64,000 nt of DNA from assembly GCA_020310875.1 (NCBI GenBank), contig CM035407.1:221238496-221302495 (forward strand). Reading direction: 5' to 3'. The stretch's first letter is position 1. Each line of letters opens with the position of its first letter. The notes under the pieces were generated by a model, which saw only the letters and a program-made list of their open reading frames with translations, ran no database searches and was not told the DNA's origin. Position numbers and translations under genes: made by a program. Origin of the DNA: Ceratopteris richardii. Taxonomy: Eukaryota > Streptophyta > Polypodiopsida > Polypodiales > Pteridaceae. This document shows positions 1-11,513 of this stretch, one piece after another.

Positions 1-2080
1 CAAGGGAGTACCATGAATATTGTTACTAAGGAAGAAGAAAGAAAAGAACATGACGTACAACTTCAAATGTGGAGCAAGGAAAAGACGTAAGAACAGGAGA
101 AGCTCCAAGCATCCCAAAAACTTGGCTAAATGTGGATGTCGCTCAGCTCAAACCAGTGGTACAACACATGATACAAACTACCATGGATCCTCAACAGCTG
201 ATGCTTGAGGCTAATGCCGACTATGACAAGGCAATGCAAGAAAAAAGTCAATTCCAAGAGATAGGTGAGAATTATCTGCACAATTGATTCAAACACAAAA
301 AATAATAGTAGAAAAAGAGGCAAAAGTACATGAGGCCAAGCATCAATGCAATACACTAGAAACAGAAAATCAAAAACTAAAAGAACAATTGAAGTAATTA
401 CAAACAAAAAATGAGGCTAGCGAAGCTAACAAAACATGGATGAATGCCAGAAGTAAAATCCTTGGTCGGAAATCAAAGTATACATGGACGAAGCAGATAA
501 CTTATGCAACAAGAACAAGGAGCTGATGATAGCGCTTCTATCTAATTAATCGATAGAAGCTCCTGAAGTGACAGAGAAAAACACACGAGCATTGGAAGAA
601 AAGATAGCAAAGTATGAAGATCAGCTCAAGTAGGAGCAAGCCATCATCGCAGAATGGGAGAAAAGGTATATGGATGACACAACATAACTGAGAAAGAAGT
701 GGAAGGCAGCAGAAAATCGATATATAGTGCAATGCAATGAAGATGTTGATCAACTCGTGGTCATAGGAGAGGAGCTACTCAAAAACAAAGGAACAATATT
801 GAAAGCCACACGAGATTAAAGAAAAAGATGAATGAATAAAACAATTGCAGGATCAACTAGCACAGAAGGTAACAAAGGGGACACCAGTAGTTCCACACTC
901 CACATCGGCTACTAAGGAGATTGAGGTAGGTCCTCTCTCTCCCCCCTTACATCATTCATCGATAAGGGAGGAAACGGAGATCCACTATGAAAGACATCAT
1001 CGGGATATTGTAGAACTAAGCCCGCACAAGCGAGCACTACTAGTGTCCCAGCTTACTGAAGATTTTGAAGATCAAGTAGTCAAGGTCATGAAGGAAGCAA
1101 AGATTGAAAGCAAAAATTTGGAACAAGTATTGAGACCCTTCAATGTACCATATGGCTTACTTAAAGAGCAAACATGACAGTACATAAGAAACACAACAAA
1201 TAAAGAGCCAGACAACAACCTCCAGTTTAGCATGCAAACATTCACCTACACACAAGAGGAATTTGACAAAGCTGATCCTATATGGAGGAGAAAATTTTTG
1301 GAGAAGAATCCTACTCTACGGGTACAATGGGAATCATCACCATACATACGTCAAGTGAATCCATCTTTTTGCCTGGTACCCAGAAGACGCTCCTGGATGT
1401 AATTTTGAGAAGGACAGCACCACATAAGCATAAATAATTAGTGGCTCAACTATCCATTACTGCCTAGTCCATCTCGTGATTATCTACCGATTGAAGAATA
1501 CATGATCAAAACCATCAAATTTTGGATCGCTCGATATGCAACTGTACCGGATTTAGCTATCAAAATGACTAATAAGATCTTGAGTATGTTACTTACTGTC
1601 ATCAGGGTATTTCAACATGCCCAATACACATTTTTGAACTTCATCGGCATTAATCAGGGATCAGATGCCCTTATTTTTTATCTATCAACTATACCTAGCA
1701 AATTAATGCTCATGGCCATATACTCACAGCTAATGTTTTTGCCAAGTACTTATATGCAGACTTTTGAAGAGGCGTTTCTCACAGGATTTTTTGAATAATA
1801 TTCAAAATTTTTTGTAAAAATGTCTTAGAATCTTAATGCCAGATTGGTGGCCTATGAGTTAAGTTTCTTTGCAGATCATAGACAGGCGCCAGATGACGGC
1901 GTCAAGTCCAACCAATGGAAAGAGTTAATGCTAGTTCATGCCAATCTACTTAATCAACGAGGGCAACAAGTCATCTAGACATACTCAGGTCACCACAAAA
2001 AGCCTGTTGGGGACGGCAGAGTTCAGGAGGAGGGACATGTGGAAGGGGAGTCAAGAAAAAAGAGAAGAAGAAGAAGATCA
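1..2080 (+). pseudogene. Accessory ORF (ORF3) of gypsy A1, coiled-coil and C-terminal parts
   Basis: A decayed reading frame that matches the minus-strand accessory ORF at 32250-34822. The shared block APSIPKTWLNVDV (APSIPRTWLNVDI in the other copy) is near position 100, and the block around PLSPPLHHSSIREE is near 930. Between them is a Lys/Glu/Gln-rich coiled coil with stops and at least one frameshift (near 255-290). Beyond 1030 this copy continues where the other is cut off. It holds a C-terminal region that includes EEFDKADPIWRRKFLEKNP (about 1255-1310) and a hydrophobic helix-rich stretch at 1502-1795. It lies between integrase and 3' LTR in the family, the slot where some plant gypsy elements carry envelope-like or unknown ORFs. 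Function is unknown; I see no transmembrane or fusion features that would justify calling it an envelope. Confidence 0.7.
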
Positions 2081-2867
2081 AAGAATAAAACTGCTCAGTA
2101 AAGAACAAAGTTTACAAAGAAAAAGAGCAACTCTGTGCCCAAAGCCCCATAGGGGCATGCATCAGGCGACAACACCAAAGACCCAGGTCCTGAGGAGTGG
2201 AATTAAAGAAAGATAACAATGAGGACATTTCATGGGAGGTTGCACACAACTTCCTCATCCACGAGGAGCAGGTGATGAAGCCAAACAAGTCGAGGAGAGA
2301 GACAGCTCACGAAGGACTCTTCATCGGATAAGATAACCAATTGTCTGAAGGACCTAGTTGTCTCCTCATCCACTGGATGCGTGCGGTGGAAAGAAATGGA
2401 ATAGGTCCTAGAGGATGACAAAGAAGACTCAAGAACAGGGCCTTTGAAACGTAATGCTGACTTAAAAGAGATTAGAGGTCATCAAAGTAAGGTGTGCGAT
2501 GAAAGAAAGTAAACAGGCTCCAAGTAATACAACAGGGTCAGATGTGTGAAGAAAAAGACATATCAGAAGACCAAAAGTTAGAAAGAGACAGAGGCTGAGA
2601 AGTTGAAGAGAGTGACTAAGAACATCACATTCTTAGCCACTGATGGTGTGCGTGATAGCCCGACTTAATACAACAACCCAGAATTGTGATATAAGGAATA
2701 CCAAGGGGCTTATAGAAGCAAAGGACTAACTTCGGATGAGTAACAAATTCTCTGACAGTCCTTATCGCTTCTTCGACCACTAGGTGCGTGTATTTAGGAG
2801 TCATAGACAAGCTGCAAACGAGAAGTAAAAGCCTGTCAAGGAATGACAGAGACAAAGAGGGGGAGAG
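2081..2867 (+). other. 3' untranslated region and polypurine tract of gypsy A1
   Basis: Mostly non-coding sequence with stops in all frames. It matches the reverse complement of 46633-47342, so it is a family feature rather than random DNA. It ends in the purine run AAAGAGGGGGAGAG (2854-2867) immediately before the LTR start TGTTGTAGAG, which is the normal position of the primer for plus-strand DNA synthesis. Confidence 0.75.
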
Positions 2868-2920
2868 TGTTGTAGAGAATAGAGGCACAAAGAGGAGCCC
2901 CAAATTTTTCAAATTAATAG
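2868..2920 (+). mobile_element. 3' LTR of gypsy A1, first 53 bp
   Basis: Starts TGTTGTAGAGAATAGAGG after the purine tract. It corresponds to the TGTTGCAGAGCAAAGG start of the family A LTR at 46632 read on the minus strand. The LTR breaks off at 2920, where gypsy E begins, and resumes at 23706. Confidence 0.8.
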
Positions 2921-3415
2921 TGTTAAACCTTAACTATTTAAAGTTAATGCAATTCTGGGTTCTTGGGATGGTTAGGGGTCTGTAAACAGAGGCCTTGTTT
3001 GTATTTTCCCAAATCTACAGATTCATTATTTTCGACTTCACAGACTTTCACGCATTAATTGTTTGAATATGTTTATAGAACACATCGATACTACCGCAGA
3101 GTTAACTATATAACTTCTTCACGTATCGTGTTAATCCATCAATCTTCAATACTTCATTAAGGCTTAATTAATTATTTGAACTTAATCAACAAAATTGACG
3201 AGATACTCAGATTACACAGGATTTCGGTAACTGCACTCCACTGCAGGCTCTCGCCCAGACGAACAGTTCGGTGACACAATGCCTACTACTTCACGCGACT
3301 CCTCTTTCATTAATGAGTAAAAAGTTACAACTTTTGTGCTACACCTTTTCAGTATGCATGCGACGTTTCAGGGTATATATTACAAAAATTATGAGTTCCT
3401 TTCCGGTCGCTCACA
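2921..3415 (-). mobile_element. 3' LTR of gypsy E
   Basis: A 495-bp copy of the repeat at 23219-23705, with TG...CA ends. By eye the two differ at scattered single bases plus a few short indels. It lies downstream of ORF3 on the minus strand, so it is the 3' LTR. Confidence 0.9.
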
Positions 3416-3441
3416 CTGGCACGCACAGTGGACTCGAACCC
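3416..3441 (-). other. tRNA T-arm/B-box-like motif in place of the polypurine tract (gypsy E)
   Basis: Directly before the 3' LTR on the minus strand the sequence reads GGGTTCGAGTCCACTGTGCG and then TGCCAG. The first part fits the tRNA T-arm and pol III B-box consensus GGTTCGANTCC exactly. A pyrimidine-rich stretch precedes it, and no purine tract is present. The same motif sits in the same place at 59379-59404 and 63397-63422, so it is conserved. What it does is unknown. Confidence 0.6.
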
Positions 3442-3462
3442 AAAAAATGAAAATTACAAGAT

Positions 3463-5591
3463 TCAGGGTTCATCAATGATACCCTGTACATACATAGATC
3501 GAGCTAATTTAAATGTACAAGTAATCTTCTACTTTAATGAATCTAACATATTCTTCAAAATTTCAGGCTCAATCAGCTGTGCATCAGTTCTAACTGAACT
3601 TGCAGCTATGACCTCGCTTATTAATGACTCCGTCTACGTCTGCAAAAATGATTCCTATAAATAAAACTCATTGGCAAGAGTGATATCTCTGTGCAGCTTT
3701 ATTTCAGGTACTTCTGCATCAATGCGAGAGAGCCTGTCTTCCTGAAATCCCAATTGCTTTTCTCTTCTCTCAAGTTCCTCAACTTGAAACTTCATTGTTT
3801 TGTAGAAATCTTCTCTTTCCTTTTGAATGGCTACTACTTCTTTCTTAACTGAAGAGTCTGGGCAATCTCTGCAGAAAGTTCTTGATCACGTTGAAACAAC
3901 TACTGAGTGACCTTATGTAATTCAACTTCTGCTTTAAGGACATTGGCCGCTAGCGACTGTGAAGCTTCTTCTAAAACACTGAGTGCATCCCTTGTACTAT
4001 GGAGCTCATTGCCTAAGGTGGTCATAGCGTCTGTCTTATGTACAACTTCTTGCTTCAAGCCTTTGATTTCTGTGTCCTGTTGAGCAATGATACTGTCTTT
4101 TGCTGTTAACTGTTCTTGCAGTTGCTGAATTTGAGTATGTAGAGAGTGAATTTTGGCTTTGGCTTCAAGCACTTCTTCTTGGAGGGGGGCAATGTCCGCT
4201 TCTAGAAGATCAACCTTGCTCTGGAGCTCCTGTTGAATAGTCTGGGTGGCCATCTTCATCTGAAGAGGCAACTGCTAGGAGAGTTGAATGAGTAATTGGC
4301 CCATGGATGCCAATTTGGTGAACATAACCGTTGGAGGAAGAGAAGAAGGAGGCTCCGATGGTGGGGCAGAAAGCAGGTGAGGTGATGATGGTGGAGAGTA
4401 GTCGGGAGAGGATAGGAGATTAGTCGGTGCCTCACGAATGGCAGGTGAAGGCGAAGAGGGATGAACTTGAGCATTCGCAAAAATGGTGGTTGGAGGAGGA
4501 AGGGGAAGAAGAGAGGTCAGAACTAAGACAATTCTGGTTTCATTTTGGGGCACCGACAGAATGACTTCGGTAACTGCTTCTTCATGATCGGTCGATTGCT
4601 TGGCTATGTCTGCTTGATCGTCTGCGACTGGTGGAGAAAGAGGATGGCATTCACTGACAGCGGTATCTTCCACTATCTCCTTCAAAGGCTCAGCATCCAA
4701 TTGCTTTGGTTCATTTTGCGGTTGGATTTCAATGTCATCGTGCATGATTACATATGGCTCCTGCTACTTGCTAGGAGAGGAGTGTGCCGATGTGCCCAGT
4801 AAAGTCGTGGCTGTATCATGGAAGATTTCAACCTTGTGGACTACGACTGAATCTTGCACTTGGCTTTGCGATGGGCAAGTATGTCTACGTTTTCACTGGA
4901 AGAAGTGTAGCAGGTCTTCATCATCATCCTCCTCCAACATCTGTGTAGATTCCTCATGTAAAAGCATGGTATTCATTAGAGGGGGTTGCGCTGCTTGTAT
5001 CACCGAAAGAAGAAGGGTGAGAAGGTGCGGCTATCAGGTACGAGGAATCTCATGTTTGGCTAGTTGTTTAGTAACTGCTAGGCATTCACGGTGAATGCAC
5101 CGAAAGAAGAAGGACGTGAAATTGACGGTTTCTCGGGAGGTAGTGTCTATCATGGAGTAGAACGGACGAGAGATATCGTAAGTTCGTTTCTGTAGATTTA
5201 AGGTTGCTATAAGAAATTGAAGCACGGTGTGCTCGGGTTCATGATGATAAAGAATGGAAAACTCATTAGATGAGTGCCGAGGAAAAAGTTCTTTCATGGT
5301 CGCTAGGGAAAGGAGCAGTCCATCGACCAACCCCTCTTGAGGGAGACAAAAACCCTCAACGACAGTGCTGAGCATAACAATGACACAAGGGTTTAAGCAT
5401 GTTAATGTCCAGCATTGCTCGGTAGCAGGTGTGGCAGCTATAACAGATATAATCTGCGCATAGAAGGGATGACACTCCACTGAATGCCAAGGCAATTCAG
5501 CGAAGGCCAAGAGCCCTCGAGCACGTAGGAACTCACTCACATCCGGAGTGAGACCTGCATGGAAGGTCACGATATTCACAAGAGCTTCCAT
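3463..5591 (-). pseudogene. Accessory ORF (ORF3) of gypsy E
   Basis: About 700 codons between integrase and 3' LTR. I place the start at the ATG at 5591 (MEALVNIVTFHAG) because the related copy at 60636 starts MEPLPHLAGFIHG. An N-terminal globular region of about 190 residues includes GLLAFAELPWHSV and the stretch MKELFPRHSSNEFSIL. A Pro/Ser/Glu-rich linker follows (4275-4745), then a long coiled coil (about 3660-4330). The C-terminus is well conserved with the copy at 58447-59362: VIAASSVRTDAQL, MLDSLK and VQGIIDEP before the stop. Several in-frame stops and a frame change make this copy a pseudogene. No known domain is recognised; it could be a structural or envelope-position protein. Confidence 0.75.
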
Positions 5592-5919
5592 GGCGCACTC
5601 AGAAATAGATGATAACACAAAGCACACAAGGGTCACAAACACACAAGGACACAATAGCGACTAACAGCGAGAAGGACAAGATTAAGTAGAAACACTAGAA
5701 AAATCAGGCGGTAAGAACCCTAATCATAATGCAGTATTGAAAATATACCGACATAATGATGACATGCGTGCATTAACATAATCAAGGCGGCCACTAATCA
5801 TGTTTAGGTAGGAAAACACAACTATTACGGTCACTCGGTCAACCGAAACACAGAGATAAGACAAGAAAGTCAAGTGAGAAAAATGGTAAAAGAAAAGAAA
5901 TAAAAATACCGATGACACA
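5592..5919 (-). other. Spacer between integrase and ORF3 of gypsy E
   Basis: AT-rich sequence with stops in every frame and no recognisable domain. It separates the end of the integrase frame from the start of ORF3 and may contain a promoter or splice signals for ORF3, but none can be pointed to with confidence. Confidence 0.4.
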
Positions 5920-6841
5920 TCATGAAGACGTAGATGATGGATAATAGGGGCAAAGCTTAGAGCCATTGATCGCTTTAGGAAGTAGGACACCGGTTAAGGT
6001 GGATAACTGAAAAGTTGCGGGTCCCACTTGTTCAGTAATACAGTAGAGACCAAACCAGCACAGTTTAAACTTTTCGGTGGACCTATTAGACTTAGAATTA
6101 TAAAAGAGTACTAATTGGTTTACCGTAAACATAGGGGTTTTGAGGAAACGATCATGGGTTTTGGCTTGTCGAAGCTGCACTTCCTACATCACGAGGAAAC
6201 TCTCAAGACACTGTTCATCCAGAGACCGTAAAGCCTCCAATTGAAAGGGAAAAGATTCTTCCGATAATAACTTCCGTTCGAGGGCCACACGCAATATAGG
6301 AACCACCAGTTCCATAGGAGCAATCGCTTCCAATCCATATGCCAACTTGAAAGGAGTTGTTCCAGTCGCCACTTTGTATGTGGTACGGTAAGCCCATAAT
6401 ACAGCAGGTAGGAGTTGATCCCATCTCTCTGGACAATCTAATACCAGTTTCTTTAAGATGGTCAACAGACATTTGTTGGTGCTCTCAGCGAGTCCATTTT
6501 CTCATGGATAGGAGGGAGAACTGAACTTATGCATAATCTGGAAGGTTTTAGTCAGCACTTGCATTAATGTATTCGCAAAGTGTGTACCTTGATCAGTTAC
6601 TATCTCCAAGGGTAACCCATAACGTGGAAAAAGATCTTTCATCAAACATTTAGCTACCACAACAGCTGTAGCTGACCGAAGAGCCCAAGCTTTGGCCCAC
6701 CTAGTCGCATAATCCGTGCAGGTCAGAATGTATCGGTTACTAGTAACTGTCGTAGGAGGAGTAATGGGGCCAATAAAATCCAAACCCCATTTTTGAAAGG
6801 GTTCAAGAGGCACAATTGGTTGGTGTGGAAAGAGGTGTCGC
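5920..6841 (-). pseudogene. Integrase catalytic core and C-terminus, gypsy E
   Basis: Integrase joins the cDNA to the chromosome. This half carries the DDE core: first Asp in WGLDFIGPITPP, second in IVTDQGTHFAN, and Glu in NGLAEST, followed by WAYRTTYKVATGTTPF and a C-terminal segment with FKLCWFGLYCI resembling the GPY/F module. Two in-frame stops interrupt it (TGA at 6499-6501, TAG near 6186). The N-terminal H2C2 half lies 12 kb to the right at 18814-19035, and the break falls after the H2C2 motif, where gypsy F inserted. Residues QR occur at both sides of the break, as expected from a short target duplication. Confidence 0.88.
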
Positions 6842-8953
6842 TGTGGAGGTGATTGCAATCCGGGTGGATCGGGTCCGGTCGTGGCACACACAGGGTGTAT
6901 GAAGCTAATGAATGTTGGAAGGTTTAAGGACGTGAAAGCGAAATTAATGTTGAGTATGGAGAAGAGAGAGATGTTGAAATGATTATGGAAATGGGAATGT
7001 AGGAGTGCAAGTTAGATTGATGAACATGATTGATAAGAATGAAAGAGAACCATACACACGAATCAAATTTGGAAGGAAGAATGGTCCATTGAAGGAGCTT
7101 CTTAAACACTTCCTAATTCTAATCCATATGCATAGTCTTCTTTGGATGATATGTATGCATGACGAGAATAGATGGAATTCTTACACATAAATCAGTTTAG
7201 AAAGGAAGAATGGTCCAATATTGAAGCTTCTTATACACTTTCAGAAACTAATCAATATGTATGGGTATGTATGGATTATATGCATGCAACTGAATTATGA
7301 TGATAGAGTTTACTCACAAGCTCAATGAAACATCCTCACTGGCTCAACGCAATACTGCGGAGCCTTCTCACACATAGAAGAAAATAGAAGACATGTAAAA
7401 ATACTTAAGACCTTGAGAGACAAGAGACAAGTGACAAGTGACATGAATTAAAAGGATTTGAATTAAGATACATATATAAGATCGTCGTGATACGTCAAGC
7501 TAAGCGTCTACTGATCAAAGGCCGTTCCGACCTTCAAACCATGACAGTTCAACCGAATGTCATACGTAAGAAGGTGAGTTCCACTTCATTGACCCTATGT
7601 ATGTCTAGGCTCGTAACATCTAACTAAAGAAGTCTAAGACTCATTAAAACCAGCTCTAACTCACTCACACGCTCCACCGAGGGTGAGTCAAGATAGAGAT
7701 GCTGGTTTCAAGAGCCTATCCTAGATTAGATTTCTAACTTGAATTTGAAACTAGGTACTGTACTCATACTAGCCCACCTTGGATCCTCACTCGCTCAACC
7801 GAGGGTGATCGTCTCAAGGAAACCGTAAGCTAGCATGAGCCCTATGGATGCCTAAAAATGATGCTCTAGGAGTTTGGAGGGGGGTTTATATAGTTTTCTG
7901 AACGAATTTGGGCCCTTGGATCTAGAGAAATCAACTCTCAACTCTAGGATCACTACTTTCGATTACAACCATTTGATTAATCAAATCAATGGCTTGGAAT
8001 TGTTCTTTCTATCAAATCTAGTGTAAATGAGTGAAATTTAGGTGCCTTCATTCTCCACCATTGGATCTGGGGATGATCTGGACCGTCAGATCAGTGCTGA
8101 CATCAATTCGGATAAGATAAGCCACTATTTTTGGAGAAACTTTGCATTATTGATCTTTAACTGTCCAAAAAGTCTTCTTTGATGAAGTGGATCCTCCTTC
8201 CTTTATGCTTTAGTGCATCTCCACCCTTGAATATGAGCTCATCTTGAGCGTATAACATGGTTCAATCATATTTTGCCATGTGGCAGCCCTTCAAGCCTTA
8301 TTCTAGAAAACTGCGGTGACCTTGAAAATTGGATTTTGTGCTTTTTGACCCTTCAAATATCCTTTGATGAAGATAAAAGTTTGTAGGACTATGTTTTGAA
8401 AGGCCTCCTTTAGGAATATGCAAAAAAAAACTCCCATCTGAATCTTCCTTGTACAAGTTTGACTACATTTGGAAGCTTGCAAGGTGGCATTAAGGTGTCT
8501 AGGAAGCTCTGATAGCCTTCAAACTTTGTACAAATATGTAGCCACATATGTTCTTTATACATGCCAAACCATATGGCTAACAAAAATTCCTATACAAAAT
8601 TTTGTAGGGTCTAAGTGGAAAAATTACATTTTTTACAAAATGCACATGGCATATCAATGTGCTAGAAAATCCATTTTCATGTGAAATTCGGGCTATAGAC
8701 TTCCTTTGATAGGCTTTACAAGTATATGAATTCTCATGTGATTTGGAGACATTGAAATTTTTGTCCTAATTTCCAAACTTTGACCAGCTTTGACTGCTAC
8801 CCTGGATTTTCTCGATTTCTTCCAAAGTTTGCATGTGAACTCCTTTGACATCCTTGATGCATCTTGGAATTCTCAGGGAATTTTGGCTACCTTCATGGAA
8901 TGTGTTTTCTGTAGGCCTTCATGAGTGAGAGAGGAGAGAAAATCTCGACGACA
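6842..8953 (-). mobile_element. 3' LTR of gypsy F
   Basis: A 2.1-kb direct copy of 16678-18813 with only scattered differences and small indels. It follows the polypurine tract in element orientation. Its short ORFs are not conserved coding sequence. Confidence 0.93.
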
Positions 8954-8965
8954 TTCGCCCCCACT
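8954..8965 (-). other. Polypurine tract of gypsy F
   Basis: On the minus strand AGTGGGGGCGAA directly precedes the LTR start TGTCGTCGAG. It is the usual plus-strand primer site and fixes the orientation of the element. Confidence 0.8.
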
Positions 8966-10179
8966 AAACTTCCGATTCCTCCGGAAGGGCCACTAGTATC
9001 TGTGAAAAAAAAATGTTCCAGGGATCAAATTATTTTATAGGCAACATACATGGAAGGAAAAATTGATCATATGCATGAATGAGTAGGCAACGTGACATGA
9101 AGCAAAATTATCATGAAAGAAAGAATTGAAACACGCAACATGAATATACATGAACAAATAGGCAACATATATGCAAATGAACAAGCAACATTGACAACAA
9201 AAAAGAAAACAAACAAGCATCAATATGAAGTGGAAGTGGATGTATTGAGTTCTTTTAAGCATTAGTTCCTCTCATCTTGAAGAAAAAATTGTACCTTTTT
9301 CATAAAGCAATCTACCTTAAATACGATTATAAACAAAGATTTAGGATTTTCAAGAGACATCTTTCATCTTTAGCTTATTTTAGATCAACTCCTTTCCTAC
9401 ATAAATATGAATATGCTCTTTCTCTAATAACATGCAAGGAAATATAACTAAACTCCACTAATGCATAAATCTGCCTATATAGCCCGTGATTTATTCTACT
9501 ATGCCTCTTTATCCTCCTTTGGCTTGCTCTTTTTTTTTTTATGATGATGATGATGATTCGGCAACTTTATGGTTATGATCACTTTTTTGGGGTGGAAGAA
9601 AGTGAAACCTTCCTGGTAACATGTAGCATTCTTTTTTTTTATGACGGGGAAAAATTAAACCTCGATACAAGGTACAACCATTTTTTATGACGGAGAACAG
9701 TTGTTTAAACTCCGATACAAGTGCTGTGAGATGGACTAAGGATGTAAAAACATGCAATAGCAGGAGCTAGGAATTCAACAATTATGCTTTTGATACAAGA
9801 TACATATGCATGTTTATATATGAAAGTCATGTCACCAAAATAAACCTTCAAATCTACATGCCTATCTTTCCACAATCCTAGATTATAATCAATTTCTTAG
9901 TAGATAAGTTACTACTTAAGATACAATTTTACACAAGTAGAGAAATCGTCATTTGCCTTTTTCTTTTTTTTTTTCCTTTTTGACTCAAGTGATGTGGATA
10001 TGCAATGCAATGCAAAGACTGAAAAAAAACATGCATGAAACGGAAAAAAAAATAGAATGAAAAAAACAAAGCAACATGAACTTGAAAAATTAATGATAAT
10101 TTATATGTTTTTTATTTTTCTATTTTCATTTTTTTTATTTTACTTTTTTTTTATAACATGGATACACTTGTTTATGAAT
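8966..10179 (-). other. 3' non-coding region of gypsy F
   Basis: About 1.2 kb between the end of integrase and the purine tract, AT-rich, with long T runs and a short ATG/GAT repeat near 9540-9556. No frame shows a recognisable domain, so there is no evidence for an additional ORF here, unlike E and A. Confidence 0.6.
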
Positions 10180-11480
10180 TGGCCTCATTGTTGTCATCTT
10201 CTTCAATGTCATCATCCAAAATGTACTCGTCATTATCACGTTTCTTGAATAGATTTATCCTTTTACCTGCAATCAAAGTTTTTAGTGCAACACCATTTAA
10301 TTCACAAAGAGCATACGTACCATTGTTGTTGACTTTTGATACAATGTATGACCCAAACCACCGGAGTGAGCTTTTTGCATGCATCATATTGAGATTCAAA
10401 TGTACTATCATAAATGAGCACCCAATCTCCTACTTCAATTGTCTTACGACGCAATCGATGAGTTTTATCAAAATAATACTTGTTCTTCATTCTAGATTCT
10501 CTTAATTTTTCAATGGCATCATCAAGTCTTAATTTACCTTGTTCTAACTATTTAATGCGCAAACTCAAAAAATCATCAGTAGACATGTTTTCAGACCAAG
10601 GCAAATTCGACCATGTAGAAATATGTGGCTGAATTGGAAACAATGGTTTTTGACAGTACATGAGTTCAGCAGGCATATACCTAGTAGTACGTGTGCATGT
10701 CATTCTATCTGCCCAAAGTGCAAAAGGTAAGAATCTAGGCCATTGTTTGATGTCACCGTTACATGCTTTAGATATGGCTTTCACAATAGGTGGATGCCCT
10801 CTCTCTATTTTACCATTGGCCTCTGGATTATATGTAGTAGTGAGAGACAACCGAATACCGTGATGTTCAAAGAACTCTTTGGCTTCTCTCGCATTTGACT
10901 TTCCACGATCGGCAACTACTTTCTCTATGTACCCAAAGCGACTCATGACATCTTCAAGCAAGAATTTGCAAACATTGTAAGTGGTCTTAGATCATAGTGC
11001 ACGTCCCTCTACATGATTAGTTAAGTCTTCTCTTGCAAGTACAATGTAACACATTTTTTCAATACCTTTAGGCATAGTTACAAGATCTACTACCCACTTG
11101 TAGTGAATACAAGGTGGATAAGTAGGATGCAACGGATCTCTATGTTTGACTGATGAATGAAGTTGACAAGTAGAACATGTAGAAACATAGCTACTAATGT
11201 CAACATACATCCTAGGCCAATAATAGGTACTTCTAATTTTTTCATATGTTCCAAAAAATCCTTTATGACCTGCCCATAACGTCTCATGCATCTCCTTCAT
11301 TACTTGCAATTGAAGACCTCTCTTTCCTAGGACTCGTTGTGGATTCTTAACCTTACCCTTAGCATGTCTCCAAAGATAACCGTTACGTAGGAAAAAATTA
11401 TAAGCTCGTTTCCTAATGTTACGAAATCTATTCGTAGTCCAACTAGTTAATGGTTGTAGTGTATTCAGATAATTTCCTAT
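10180..11480 (-). pseudogene. Integrase of gypsy F
   Basis: Follows the RNase H in the same frame after one TAG. Visible parts are an H2C2 zinc domain (WAGHKGFFGT, CSTCQLHSS), the first catalytic Asp in WVVDLVTMPKG, LAREDLTNHVEGRAL, the second Asp in VVADRGKSN, the catalytic Glu in NGKIERGHPPIVKA, and a C-terminal module with SLRWFGSYIV. Stops are a TGA at 10992-10994 (a likely CGA change) and a TAG at 10548-10550 (a likely CAG change). There is a frameshift near 10370. The motif wording LAREDL..VEGRAL and IERGH.PIV differs from the integrases of E, A and B, so F is a separate gypsy lineage. Confidence 0.88.
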
Positions 11481-11513
11481 GTCTCTCCATTCATCTTTGT
11501 ACTCAGACTCATG

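Noticed and set aside
3416-3441. A tRNA gene
   Set aside because: Only a T-arm-like half is present; there is no anticodon arm, D-arm or acceptor pairing upstream, and the sequence is at a fixed place before three different LTRs.
4275-4745. Calling ORF3 of E an envelope gene
   Set aside because: No signal peptide, transmembrane segment or fusion-like region is evident; the coiled-coil C-terminus alone is not enough.
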